Below are positions 9,580 through 18,411 of a stretch of 34,766 nt of DNA, piece after piece (position 1 is the first letter of the stretch; each line of letters starts with the position of its first letter). Made by a program: the position numbers and the translations under genes. Origin of the DNA: an uncultured Pelagibacteraceae bacterium (lineage in GTDB: Bacteria; Pseudomonadota; Alphaproteobacteria; Pelagibacterales; Pelagibacteraceae). Location of the stretch: positions 1 through 34,766 of the forward strand of contig CACFEM010000003.1 in assembly GCA_902565325.1 (NCBI GenBank). The letters are read 5' to 3'. The notes under the pieces were generated by a model. It was not told where the DNA came from. It made no database searches and saw nothing but the letters and a program-made list of their open reading frames with translations.

Positions 9580-10732
9580 AAATATTAAAATTAAAAATTT
9601 TAATAAAGCAAAACCCCAAAAAAACTTAAAAAGTTTATTAAATAAATTAATTGAAGAAGATAATCATATTATTAAATCTTTGAAAAATACTTATAAAGAT
9701 TCATGGGATTTAAAAAAAATTAAAAAATATAAAAAACTTTCTAATATCACATTGATTGGTATGGGTGGATCTATAATGGGATCGAAATCTATTTATAGTT
9801 TTTTAAAAAATAGGATAAAAAAAAATTTTTTTTTTCTTGATAATTTTGAAGATAATAAAATTAGAAATATAAAAAAAAAAAATAAATTAAATTTAATTAT
9901 TTCAAAATCCGGAAATACTTTAGAAACAATTGTGAATTCCAATGTAATTATTAATAAAAAAGTAAAAAATATTTTTATAACCGAAAATAATGAAAATTAT
10001 CTCAGATCTATAGCTACAAAATTAAAGTCAGATGTGATTGATCACAATAATTTTATTGGTGGTAGATATTCAGTTTTATCTGAGGTTGGAATGCTCCCAG
10101 CAATGTTAATGGGTTTAAAAATAGATAAATTTAGGAAATTTAACGATCTAATCAAAAATAAATTTTTTTTGAATTCAATAATTAATAGTGTTTCAAACAC
10201 ATTAAGCTTAATTAAAAAAAATAAATCTAATTCAATAATTCTTAACTACGATGAAAAGTCATTAAATTTATTTTATTGGTATCAACAACTTGTTGCTGAG
10301 AGTTTAGGAAAAAAAAGCAAGGGAATTTTGCCAATAGTTTCAAAGATGCCTCAAGATAATCATAGTCTAATGCAATTTTATTTAGATGGTAAAAAGAATA
10401 ATTTTTATACCTTTTTTTTTACTAAAGAAAATTTTTCACAAAAAATTAAAAGTGAAGGGCTATTAAGTTCTCGAAATTACTTAAAAAACAAAAATTTACA
10501 GCACGTTTTATATGATCAATTTCTTGCAACTCAAAAAGTATTCCAAAAAAAAAATATTCCTTTCAGAAGTTTCATAATTGAAAAAAGAGACGAAAGTACA
10601 CTAGGAACATTATTTTCTTATTTTATACTTGAAACAATTTTATTGGGCAAAGCTTTAAAAATAAATCCTTATGATCAACCTTCTGTAGAACTTATTAAAA
10701 AAGAAACTAAAAAAAGATTAATTAAAAGTTAA
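9566..10732 (+). CDS. pgi: Glucose-6-phosphate isomerase (short form)
   Basis: Interconverts glucose-6-phosphate and fructose-6-phosphate. At 388 aa it is well short of the roughly 550-aa E. coli enzyme, but the SIS-fold and catalytic landmarks are in order: IGMGGSIMGSKS (first phosphate-binding loop), SKSGNTLETI (second), GGRYSVLSEVGMLPAM with Glu173, DNHSLMQ with His266, and SVELIKK with Lys378, the likely equivalents of the E. coli Glu, His and Lys catalytic residues. The start overlaps the lipoprotein gene by 14 bp. The gene holds long A and T runs (9817-9835, 9871-9882) yet the frame is intact. Its stop overlaps the convergent rsmD stop by 4 bp. Confidence 0.93.
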   Translation: MIQIENIKIKNFNKAKPQKNLKSLLNKLIEEDNHIIKSLKNTYKDSWDLKKIKKYKKLSNITLIGMGGSIMGSKSIYSFLKNRIKKNFFFLDNFEDNKIRNIKKKNKLNLIISKSGNTLETIVNSNVIINKKVKNIFITENNENYLRSIATKLKSDVIDHNNFIGGRYSVLSEVGMLPAMLMGLKIDKFRKFNDLIKNKFFLNSIINSVSNTLSLIKKNKSNSIILNYDEKSLNLFYWYQQLVAESLGKKSKGILPIVSKMPQDNHSLMQFYLDGKKNNFYTFFFTKENFSQKIKSEGLLSSRNYLKNKNLQHVLYDQFLATQKVFQKKNIPFRSFIIEKRDESTLGTLFSYFILETILLGKALKINPYDQPSVELIKKETKKRLIKS

Positions 10733-11289
10733 TTTCCAATAATTATTTTTGAAATTCCATATTTTCTAGTATCTAATATGTTTAGCTTAGATGTTATCTT
10801 AATATCATCTTTTTTATGTCTATGAATTAAAACAATACCATTTCTTTTTAAAATTTTTTGATCAATTATTTGATCAATTAAAAGATTAATATTTTTATCT
10901 TTATATGGTGGATCTAAAAATATTATATCAAATCTTTTGGAAAATTTTTTATTGTTTTTCATTAATTCGAAACAATTATTTTCAATTATCTCAGAAGATG
11001 ATGATGCATTCATCTGTGATATATTTTTTTTTAGTATATCTAGAATATGAGGATAATTTTCAACAAAGGTAATAAATTTTGCACCTCTTGAAAAACATTC
11101 CAGCCCGAAAGAACCTGTACCTGAGAATAAATCTAAAACAACAGAATTTAAAATAGATGTATTAAATTTATTTGAGTGCTCGATAAGATTAAAAATAGAC
11201 TCTTTAACCAGGTCTCTAAGTGGTCTTGTATTTTTATCGATTGGTAAGCTAATCTTTTTACCTTTATTTTTTCCTCCAATTATTCTCAT
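10729..11289 (-). CDS. rsmD: 16S rRNA (guanine966-N2)-methyltransferase RsmD
   Basis: Methylates G966 of 16S rRNA in the small subunit. The 186-aa protein opens MRIIGGKNKGKKI and has RPLRDLVKESIFNL, the SAM-binding loop LDLFSGTGSFGLE, and the catalytic LDPPY, all typical of RsmD. I take the ATG at 11287-11289, which overlaps the purD stop as TGATG; a TTG one codon upstream is also possible. It is the last gene of a purD-rsmD pair and meets pgi tail to tail with overlapping stop codons. Confidence 0.95.
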   Translation of the reverse strand: MRIIGGKNKGKKISLPIDKNTRPLRDLVKESIFNLIEHSNKFNTSILNSVVLDLFSGTGSFGLECFSRGAKFITFVENYPHILDILKKNISQMNASSSSEIIENNCFELMKNNKKFSKRFDIIFLDPPYKDKNINLLIDQIIDQKILKRNGIVLIHRHKKDDIKITSKLNILDTRKYGISKIIIGN

Positions 11290-12551
11290 CAATCAATGGC
11301 TTTATATCCGATATCTCTTCTGAAAAATCCATTTTTCCAATTTATCTCATTAATAAGGTTTATTGCTGTTTCTCTATTATTTTTAAAATTATTTGATCTG
11401 ATAACGAAATTGAGTACTCTCCCTCCATTTGATAAAATTTTATCTTTCTCCTTTTTTGTGCCTGCATGAAAAATAAATTCATTTTTTTTCAATTTAACTT
11501 TATTTAAATTTTGAATTTCAATATTATTCTCGTAACTTTCAGGGTAACCTTTTGAGCACAATACAATACATAAACTCTTGTCATTGTGCCACTCTAGATT
11601 TATTGAATTCAAATTTTTATTTACACAAGCGTTTATTAATTTTACAAAATCAGTTTTCAGTTTAGGCAAAATTGTTTGACATTCTGGATCACCCATTCTT
11701 ACGTTGTATTCTATTAAAAATGGTTCATTTTTTATAATCATAAGGCCTGCATAAAGAAATCCTTTGAAACTTGTATTTAAATCTTTAAGTGCTTTAAGAG
11801 TAGGTTTTATAATTTTTTTTATAATTTTATTATTTAGTTCATCATTTTCTAATCTTGAAGGAGAATAGGCGCCCATGCCTCCAGTATTTTTACCTTTGTC
11901 ACCCTCAAAAACTCTTTTGTGGTCTTGAGCAGTACCAAAAGGAAAATAAGTTTCACCATCTGAAATTATAAAAAAACTCATTTCTTCTCCATCAAGAAAT
12001 TCCTCAATTAGTATTTCATTTGCTAGTCCAAATTTCCCATTAAAAATTTCTTTAATTGCAATCTCTGCTTCATCTCTTTTATTACAAATATAAACTCCCT
12101 TACCGGATGCCAATCCATCTGCTTTTACTACAATTGGTAAACGACATTTTTCTACAAAATTATTTGCATCATTAGAATTTTTAAAAATTCCAAATTTTGC
12201 TGTTGGAATATTATATTTATCACATAATTCTTTAGTAAAGATTTTAGAGCCCTCAAGTTTTGAAGCTAATTTGCTTGGCCCAAAAGTTTTAATATTATTT
12301 TTTTCTAGATAATCTACAATGCCATCAACAAGTGGTTTTTCTGGACCTACAATAACAATTTCGATTTCATTTTTTTTTACAAAATTTGTTATTTCCTGAA
12401 AATCATTAATATCTATAGAAATATTCTTGGCTATTAAGTCTGTGCCTGCATTTCCTGGGGCACAAAAGATTTTATTTATATTTTCTGATTTTTTACACGA
12501 TGCACATAAAGCATGCTCTCTTCCACCACTTCCAATTATTAAAACATTCAT
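11289..12551 (-). CDS. purD: Phosphoribosylamine-glycine ligase (GAR synthetase)
   Basis: ATP-grasp enzyme for the second step of de novo purine synthesis. The 420-aa length is standard. It shows the N-terminal GSGGREHAL, VGPEKPLVDGI, the ATP-grasp strand KADGLASGKGVYI, GGMGAYSP, and the metal-binding region YNVRMGDPECQ. The ATG at 12549-12551 lies only 21 bp from the divergent DUF2093 start, so its promoter must sit within that gap or inside the neighbour. Overlap with rsmD implies co-transcription. Confidence 0.98.
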   Translation of the reverse strand: MNVLIIGSGGREHALCASCKKSENINKIFCAPGNAGTDLIAKNISIDINDFQEITNFVKKNEIEIVIVGPEKPLVDGIVDYLEKNNIKTFGPSKLASKLEGSKIFTKELCDKYNIPTAKFGIFKNSNDANNFVEKCRLPIVVKADGLASGKGVYICNKRDEAEIAIKEIFNGKFGLANEILIEEFLDGEEMSFFIISDGETYFPFGTAQDHKRVFEGDKGKNTGGMGAYSPSRLENDELNNKIIKKIIKPTLKALKDLNTSFKGFLYAGLMIIKNEPFLIEYNVRMGDPECQTILPKLKTDFVKLINACVNKNLNSINLEWHNDKSLCIVLCSKGYPESYENNIEIQNLNKVKLKKNEFIFHAGTKKEKDKILSNGGRVLNFVIRSNNFKNNRETAINLINEINWKNGFFRRDIGYKAID

Positions 12552-12572
12552 GTATTAATATATAAACTAATA
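12552..12572. promoter_or_regulatory. 21-bp divergent intergenic with -10-like sequences in both directions
   Basis: The whole gap between the purD and DUF2093 start codons is 21 bp of nearly pure A/T. TATATA/TATAAA reads toward the plus gene and TATATT toward purD. If these are the -10 boxes, both transcripts would start within a few bases of the start codon, giving leaderless or near-leaderless mRNAs. The -35 regions would lie inside the opposite genes and are not convincing by eye. Confidence 0.3.
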
Positions 12573-12755
12573 ATGTATAAAAAATTAGCAAAAATAAAAT
12601 ATTTACCAAATAATTTTGAAGTTATAGAAAATGGTGATCATGTTATTTGTTCAGTTAGTGGAAAAAAAATTTCTCTTAATGAACTTACTTATTGGAATGT
12701 AGAGCTTCAAGAGCCTTATTTTTCTTATATAGAGGCATCAAAAAAAAGAAAATAA
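12573..12755 (+). CDS. DUF2093 small protein
   Basis: A 60-aa protein whose middle (KYLPNNFEVIENGDHVICSV, then SGKKISLNELTYWNVELQEPY) matches my memory of DUF2093, a small domain found almost only in alphaproteobacteria: a conserved Y-L-P start, a Val-x-Cys-x-Val-x-Gly turn and a Tyr-Trp pair. Function unknown. It has one Cys only, no signal peptide and no membrane segment, so it is probably cytoplasmic. It stands alone on the plus strand between purD (21 bp away, divergent) and lpxL (2 bp away, convergent). Confidence 0.8.
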   Translation: MYKKLAKIKYLPNNFEVIENGDHVICSVSGKKISLNELTYWNVELQEPYFSYIEASKKRK

Positions 12756-12757
12756 AA

Positions 12758-13618
12758 TTACTTCCATCTGTTGTGCGTCCAAATCCACTGTTCTGGATTT
12801 CTTCTAATCATCTCCTCAAGTATTTCATTCAATTTATGAGTAATTACCTCTATTTTTTCATCTTTTGAAAAAATTAATGGATCAAGAACATCTAACTTAA
12901 ATTTATGTCCATGAATTCTTTGAATATATAAAGGGACAATTTTACAGTTAAATTTTTTAACAAATTGAGCTGGGATAGTTGTTGTAAGTGCTTGCTTGTT
13001 GAAAAAATTACACCTTATTCCCTCAGAGACTCTTTGGTCAATCATCAATGCAATTGATGTACCTTGCTTAAAATATTTTAAGATTTCTTTTGTACCAGCA
13101 ATACCTTTTTTTATCTGATTTTTGCAGATATATTTTTTTCTTATTTTTTCCATTAATGGATTTAAAAATTTATTATTTAAAGGCCTATATATTGCCGCAA
13201 GATTAATTCCAGATTTTTCTAAATACATAGCCATCAATTCAAAATTATTAAAATGTCCAGATACAAATATAACAGGTTCTTTTTTTGATTTTATTTCATC
13301 TAAAATTTTTTGACCATTTATTTCGATATTACTTGAAAGAACATTATTTCTAAATTTTTTAAGAAACATGTATTCTGCAAAAATTCTTCCATAATTACCC
13401 CACATATTTTTAATAATATTATTTATTTCATTATGTGAATAACTATCGTTTAAATTTTCAAGATTTTTTAGAATTATATGACTAGATCTAAATAACGGAC
13501 CAAAAATTTTTCCAATTTTTTCTCCTAGATTTGATGCATTTCTATAACCAATTAATTTAAATATGGAAAAGAAAGTAATTATTATTATGAATTCAAAAAA
13601 ATATTTTATAATTTTCAT
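12758..13618 (-). CDS. lpxL: Lipid A biosynthesis lauroyl-type acyltransferase (LpxL/HtrB family)
   Basis: Adds a secondary acyl chain to Kdo2-lipid A precursor at the inner-membrane face. The 286-aa protein has an N-terminal hydrophobic anchor (about 5-22) and the acyltransferase motif HX4E in SGHFNNFE (His122, Glu127), then AIYRPLNN, a lipid-acceptor segment, and MIDQRVSEGI. Which position or chain it acylates cannot be read. The ATG overlaps the lpxK stop (ATGA). It is the last gene of the ubiA-msbA-waaA-lpxK-lpxL run, so a role in lipid A completion fits well. Confidence 0.9.
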   Translation of the reverse strand: MKIIKYFFEFIIIITFFSIFKLIGYRNASNLGEKIGKIFGPLFRSSHIILKNLENLNDSYSHNEINNIIKNMWGNYGRIFAEYMFLKKFRNNVLSSNIEINGQKILDEIKSKKEPVIFVSGHFNNFELMAMYLEKSGINLAAIYRPLNNKFLNPLMEKIRKKYICKNQIKKGIAGTKEILKYFKQGTSIALMIDQRVSEGIRCNFFNKQALTTTIPAQFVKKFNCKIVPLYIQRIHGHKFKLDVLDPLIFSKDEKIEVITHKLNEILEEMIRRNPEQWIWTHNRWK

Positions 13619-14550
13619 AAATAAGATTTAATTATATTTTCAAATATTTCTTGATTTTCAATTTCTAAATCTACCTCTATGAATTGGCAAATTTTTTTTT
13701 GATTTTCATTAAGTCTATAATAATCTTTCTCTGTTGTTACTAATACATTCGATTTTTCCTTGCTTAAGATTTCAAAATCTTCTTTTGAATAATTGTGGTG
13801 ATCTGGAAAAGTATGTACTTTACTTAAATTTAAATTACTTTCTATTAAAAGATCAAAAAAATTTGAAGGATTTCCTATTCCTGCAAATGCAGTAATTGTC
13901 TTATCTTTAAGTTTTTCAATATTTTTAATTTTATATTTTGAATAAAATATATGTAGTTTTTTTTTTCTTTTAAATTTGAAAATTTTTTCTTCAAATTCTA
14001 AATTTTTATCTCCATTAATAATTATACAGTCAGCTCTTTGGATTGCATTTAAACCTTCTCTTAAAGGCCCAGCGGGTATTATTTGTCCATTTCCAATCAT
14101 TTGTTTTGAATTAAAACACAGGATTGACAGACTGGGTATAATTGAGAAATCTTGAAAACCATCATCCAATATTGCAGCGTCATGACCATCTGAAGCAGAT
14201 AGAAATATTGCAGTATTTCTTTTATGACTTGTATAAACCTTTCCAGTTTTTTCCAACATCTTTATTTCATCTGAGAGATAATCGTAATATTTTTTAACAA
14301 TTGCTGGGTTTTTGCCAAAAGAATTTATAATTTTATAAATCTCTCTTACTAAAGGTGTTTTTCCTGTTCCACCAAGATAAATATTACCAACACAAATTAT
14401 GGGTATTGTTGGTTTTTTGTAAGTTTTAGAATTAACAAATATTCTATTTATCAAAAAAAATAGTAGATAAAATGCTGATATTGGAAGTAGTAAAATAGAT
14501 ATTAATGTTTTTTGTTTATTATCCCAAAATTTTGGTTTTTTAATTCTCAT
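13615..14550 (-). CDS. lpxK: Tetraacyldisaccharide 4'-kinase LpxK (divergent)
   Basis: Phosphorylates the 4' position of the lipid A disaccharide. The 311-aa protein has a membrane-associating N-terminus, the P-loop GNIYLGGTGKTP at 55-66 and the DDGFQ motif at 129-133. Two canonical features are changed: DDGFQ is followed by Asp134 rather than the usual His, and the segment normally reading SRGYGG is replaced by KKYYDYLSDE. Position in the lipid A operon and the overall pattern still make LpxK the best call. The start overlaps waaA by 11 bp. Confidence 0.88.
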   Translation of the reverse strand: MRIKKPKFWDNKQKTLISILLLPISAFYLLFFLINRIFVNSKTYKKPTIPIICVGNIYLGGTGKTPLVREIYKIINSFGKNPAIVKKYYDYLSDEIKMLEKTGKVYTSHKRNTAIFLSASDGHDAAILDDGFQDFSIIPSLSILCFNSKQMIGNGQIIPAGPLREGLNAIQRADCIIINGDKNLEFEEKIFKFKRKKKLHIFYSKYKIKNIEKLKDKTITAFAGIGNPSNFFDLLIESNLNLSKVHTFPDHHNYSKEDFEILSKEKSNVLVTTEKDYYRLNENQKKICQFIEVDLEIENQEIFENIIKSYL

Positions 14551-15787
14551 TTTTTATGAATTGATAAATTTCATTATAAGTGTCATTTAAAATTTTATCT
14601 CCAATTTTGTTAAGTTTATTTTGAATTTTTTTTGATTTATTTTTTTGAGTTAAAAGCTTATCGAGCTTAATTGATAATTGTGAATGATCTTTTACCTTTG
14701 TGGATATTTTAAGATTTCTTAAATAATCGTAAATTTCATTAAAGTTTTCTACGTGTGGTCCGTGCAATATTTTACAGCCATATCTTGTTGCCTCTAATGG
14801 ATTTTGTCCTCCATGTTTAACTAGAGATCCACCTAAAAATATATTTTTACAATAATTGTATATTGATTTTGTTTTGCCATATGAGTCTACAATGTATACT
14901 TCAATATTTTTATTTGGTTTTAAATGAGACTCATGTGTGTAAACATTTAAATTTAATTTTTCTAATGATTTTTTTATTAATTCTGTTCTTTCCACATGTC
15001 TTGGAATTATAATTGTAAAAATATTTTTAAATTTTTTCTTTAATTTTATGTGAGCCAATCCACATAGTAATTCTTCATTATGATGAGTACTTGATGCACA
15101 CCAAACTTTTTTATTTTTAATTAACTTACTTAAATAATTAAATTTAATTAATTTTTCATTTTCAGATTGTGAAAATTTTAAATTGCCCAAATATTTAACC
15201 TTTTTTACACCCAGTGTTTTTAAATATAATGATGAGACTTTATTTGAGGATAAACAATAATTAATTTTTTTAAAAATTAAGTTTGAGAAATTTGGAAAAT
15301 AACACCATCTATTAAATGTCTTTTTCGTTATACGTCCATTTAAAAGTACAATAGGAATTCTCTTTTTATTCAAATTTATTAACGTATTAGGCCAAATTTC
15401 TGAGTCTACAAAAAAAGCAGCTGATGGTTTCCAATAATTTAAAAATTTATTTGAATGATAGTTTGTATCAATAGGAAAGAATTGATGAATAGTTTTTTTT
15501 AAATTTAATTTATCAATAATTTTTGAGGAGCTTAATGTATTTGTAGTAATTAATATTTTCTTAATATTGTTATTTTTTTCTATTTTCTCAATTAAGGGAA
15601 TAATACTTTGAAGTTCACCAACACTAGCGCCATGAAACCATAGAAGTTTACCCCGAACTCTTTTTTTTGTAAAAAAACAAAATTTTTCTTTAAATCTTAA
15701 AATGTGCTCTTTTTTTTTAAAAAATCTAAAAATTAATATGATTGGTGATAAAATGAATATTAAATTAATAAAAAAATCTATAAACAA
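14540..15787 (-). CDS. waaA: 3-deoxy-D-manno-octulosonic acid transferase (Kdo transferase)
   Basis: Transfers Kdo from CMP-Kdo to lipid IVA, at the cytoplasmic face of the inner membrane. The 415-aa protein has an N-terminal anchor (about 3-21), WFHGASVGELQS with catalytic Glu58, the conserved VDSEIWPN (Glu130), and the C-terminal nucleotide-binding LGGSLVKHGGQNPLEA. The frame has no ATG in the N-terminal domain and an in-frame TAA sits immediately upstream, so TTG at 15785-15787 is the start. It follows the msbA stop by 6 bp. One versus two Kdo additions cannot be judged. Confidence 0.95.
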   Translation of the reverse strand: MFIDFFINLIFILSPIILIFRFFKKKEHILRFKEKFCFFTKKRVRGKLLWFHGASVGELQSIIPLIEKIEKNNNIKKILITTNTLSSSKIIDKLNLKKTIHQFFPIDTNYHSNKFLNYWKPSAAFFVDSEIWPNTLINLNKKRIPIVLLNGRITKKTFNRWCYFPNFSNLIFKKINYCLSSNKVSSLYLKTLGVKKVKYLGNLKFSQSENEKLIKFNYLSKLIKNKKVWCASSTHHNEELLCGLAHIKLKKKFKNIFTIIIPRHVERTELIKKSLEKLNLNVYTHESHLKPNKNIEVYIVDSYGKTKSIYNYCKNIFLGGSLVKHGGQNPLEATRYGCKILHGPHVENFNEIYDYLRNLKISTKVKDHSQLSIKLDKLLTQKNKSKKIQNKLNKIGDKILNDTYNEIYQFIKNEN

Positions 15788-15793
15788 TTATCA

Positions 15794-17533
15794 TTAAGAT
15801 TTTTTTATCTGTTTTTGATAAAAGTTTTTATATACATCAGAAGTTTCTAATAATTCTTTATGAGTTCCCTCTCCATTTATTATTCCTTGATCTATTACAT
15901 AAATTTTATCTGAGTTTAATATTGTAGATAATCTATGAGCGATAACAATTGTAGTTCTACCTTTTGTTAGAAAATTAATTGCTTTTTGAATTTTATCCTC
16001 AATTTCGGCATCTAAAGAAGAAGTAGCTTCATCTAATAAAATAATAGGGCTTTTTTTTAAAATTGCTCTAGCGATTGAAAGTCTTTGTTTTTCTCCTCCA
16101 GATAATCGGATACCATTTTCACCAATTAACGTTTCATATTTATTTGGCAATTTTTCTATAAATTCATCAGCGAATGATAATTTTGCTGCTTTCTCAATTT
16201 CATCTTGAGATGCTTTTGCGTCGGCGTATGCTATGTTATTTTTAATTGTATCATCAAATAAAGTAGTGTCTTGACTAACTAAAGATATATTTTTCCTTAG
16301 GGAATAAATTGTTGAATTATAGATTGATTGTTCATCAATTTTTATATCACCTCTGTTTGAATCATAAAACCTAGGGATTAAATTTAATATTGTTGATTTA
16401 CCTGCGCCGCTATGGCCAACTAAAGCAGTCATTTTTCCTCCTGAAAAATTTAAATTTATAGTTTTTAAAATTTCTTTTTCAGTATTTGGATATTTAAAAT
16501 AAATATTTTCAAATTTAATCGTTCCTCTATCAATCTTTAAATTTTCAGCATTTATCTTTTCATTTACCTCTGGAACATCGTCAATTATTGGTAAAACTCT
16601 TTGAGCACCAGAAATGCCTTGTTGAATTGATATATTTAAAGTAGCTAAGGACCTTACTGGTTGATAAGCTAACATCATAGCTGCAAGAAATGAGAAGAAA
16701 TTGTTTACTTCAAGCTCATTTTTTATAATTAATTTTGCAGCAAAAAAAATTAAAAATGCAATCATAATTCCTGTTAAAAATTCCATTATTGGTGATGCTC
16801 TAACAAAAACTATAGCAATTTTCTTAGTTGACTCTTTTAAGCTATTAATAAACTCAAAGGCTCTTTGTTTTTCATATTTTTCTCTTTGAAAAATTTTAAT
16901 TAACTTATGATTTTTAAACATTTCCATTAAGTAAGAAGTTAATATTCCAGCTCTGGTCATTTGTTGATTGGTAACTTTACTAATTCTTTTCCCTAAAGAC
17001 TTTGCGGCTATACTTGCTAAAGGTATCATTATTATTGCTATCAAAGATAATTTCCAATTTTGATAAAACATAACAGACAATAGTCCAATTAGAGTTAAGG
17101 AATCTTTAAATAAATTTAATACAACTGTACTTAGTAAATTTGTTATCATCACAACATCATTTGTTAAATTTGCTATAAATTTACCTGTATGCTTTTCATC
17201 AATTATTCTAGTGTCTGCCTTTAATAAGGATGTAAAAATATCATATTGAATATCTTTTTTTACCTCTTCAGATACTCCAATCATTATAAATCTAGCCAAA
17301 TATAATGAAGCACCTTTTATCGCAAATGCCATAACTATCGCGAATGGTATTATTAGTATTAATGATTGATTTTGCTCTATAAACAATTTTTTAATTGCAG
17401 GGTCCAATAAATAAGCGACTGAAGATGTACTTCCGGCAAGAAGGATAGAAAAAAAGAATGCAATAAAAATTTTTTTTAAATATTTTTTTGTATAACTCTT
17501 ATATAGACGCTTAATAATGTTTATTTTATTCAT
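15794..17533 (-). CDS. msbA: Lipid A flippase MsbA (ABC exporter)
   Basis: A 579-aa half-transporter with an N-terminal six-helix membrane domain and a C-terminal ATPase. Walker A is GHSGAGKST (373-381), the signature is LSGGEKQR, Walker B is IILLDEATSSLD, and the H-loop is IVIAHRLST. It most resembles MsbA-type exporters that flip lipid A-core; placement between ubiA and waaA/lpxK/lpxL supports this over a drug exporter. I chose the ATG at 17531-17533, one base after the ubiA stop and preceded by GGAAAG. An upstream TTG in frame lies inside ubiA. Confidence 0.92.
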   Translation of the reverse strand: MNKINIIKRLYKSYTKKYLKKIFIAFFFSILLAGSTSSVAYLLDPAIKKLFIEQNQSLILIIPFAIVMAFAIKGASLYLARFIMIGVSEEVKKDIQYDIFTSLLKADTRIIDEKHTGKFIANLTNDVVMITNLLSTVVLNLFKDSLTLIGLLSVMFYQNWKLSLIAIIMIPLASIAAKSLGKRISKVTNQQMTRAGILTSYLMEMFKNHKLIKIFQREKYEKQRAFEFINSLKESTKKIAIVFVRASPIMEFLTGIMIAFLIFFAAKLIIKNELEVNNFFSFLAAMMLAYQPVRSLATLNISIQQGISGAQRVLPIIDDVPEVNEKINAENLKIDRGTIKFENIYFKYPNTEKEILKTINLNFSGGKMTALVGHSGAGKSTILNLIPRFYDSNRGDIKIDEQSIYNSTIYSLRKNISLVSQDTTLFDDTIKNNIAYADAKASQDEIEKAAKLSFADEFIEKLPNKYETLIGENGIRLSGGEKQRLSIARAILKKSPIILLDEATSSLDAEIEDKIQKAINFLTKGRTTIVIAHRLSTILNSDKIYVIDQGIINGEGTHKELLETSDVYKNFYQKQIKKS

Positions 17534-17534
17534 T

Positions 17535-18398
17535 TTATATCTTTCCAATTATTAAACCAATAAGTACGATTAAACCTAAAAAATTATTTGATTTAAATAT
17601 TACAAGACAACTTTTTGGATTTTCTATTTCTAATCTTTTTAATTGAAAATAAGTCATGTGTATAAAAATTAAAATGAATATTATTAAACTAATCTTATTT
17701 AAATTTAATAAATAACCTGCAATTAACAAACATAGTAGATAAATAAAGTAACATAAAAATAAAAAAGTATAGGGTTTATTTTTAAATTTAATTGATGTTG
17801 ATTTTAGTCCTATAATTTCATCATCTTTAATATCTTGATACCCGTATATAGTGTCATAACCTAATGTCCAAAATATGGCTCCAATATAAAGAATGATAGG
17901 AACTAAATTAAATTCAGCATTTATAGATGTCCATCCAAGAATAAGACCATAGTTAAATGTAATACCTAAAAATAATTGTGGCCAATAAGTAAACCTTTTC
18001 ATTAAAGGATATGTAAATGCAAGTGGCATTGAGCCTAAAGCAAGAATAATTGTAAAATAATTAAAATTTAATAAAACCAATAAAGCTAATAAACATAAAA
18101 TTAGAGCATAAAAAATTGCTAGTTTAATAGTTACTTTGCCAGAAGCAATTGGTCGATTCTTTGTACGATAAACTTTTGCGTCAAATTCTTTATCTAGTAT
18201 ATCGTTAACAATACAACCAGCTGATCTCATAAGGACTGATCCTAAGAAAAAAAGAAATAAATAAAAAAAATAAATATTTAAATTTAACGTAAAATCATAA
18301 GCCAAAGTAAGACCCCATGCGCATGGCCAAAATAGTAGCATAAAGCCAATTGGTTTTTTTAATCTTGTTAATTCGATAAAAAATTTTAATTGGTTCAT
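17535..18398 (-). CDS. ubiA: 4-hydroxybenzoate polyprenyltransferase UbiA
   Basis: Membrane enzyme that attaches the polyprenyl tail to 4-hydroxybenzoate in ubiquinone synthesis. The 287-aa protein is mostly hydrophobic helices. It has the first Asp-rich motif NDILDKEFD (65-73) followed by NRP at 81-83, and the second, YGYQDIKDD (185-193), both typical of UbiA. It is the first gene of a minus-strand operon that continues into lipid A genes, one base before msbA. Ubiquinone feeds the respiratory chain that ends in the cytochrome oxidase encoded further on. Confidence 0.95.
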   Translation of the reverse strand: MNQLKFFIELTRLKKPIGFMLLFWPCAWGLTLAYDFTLNLNIYFFYLFLFFLGSVLMRSAGCIVNDILDKEFDAKVYRTKNRPIASGKVTIKLAIFYALILCLLALLVLLNFNYFTIILALGSMPLAFTYPLMKRFTYWPQLFLGITFNYGLILGWTSINAEFNLVPIILYIGAIFWTLGYDTIYGYQDIKDDEIIGLKSTSIKFKNKPYTFLFLCYFIYLLCLLIAGYLLNLNKISLIIFILIFIHMTYFQLKRLEIENPKSCLVIFKSNNFLGLIVLIGLIIGKI

Positions 18399-18411
18399 AA
18401 TATTTTACTTG

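Noticed and set aside
10857..10880. Perfect tandem duplication of a 12-mer (TTTGATCAATTA) in rsmD
   Set aside because: It is two in-frame copies coding a repeated Ile-Asp-Gln helix segment; two copies in coding sequence do not indicate a repeat element.
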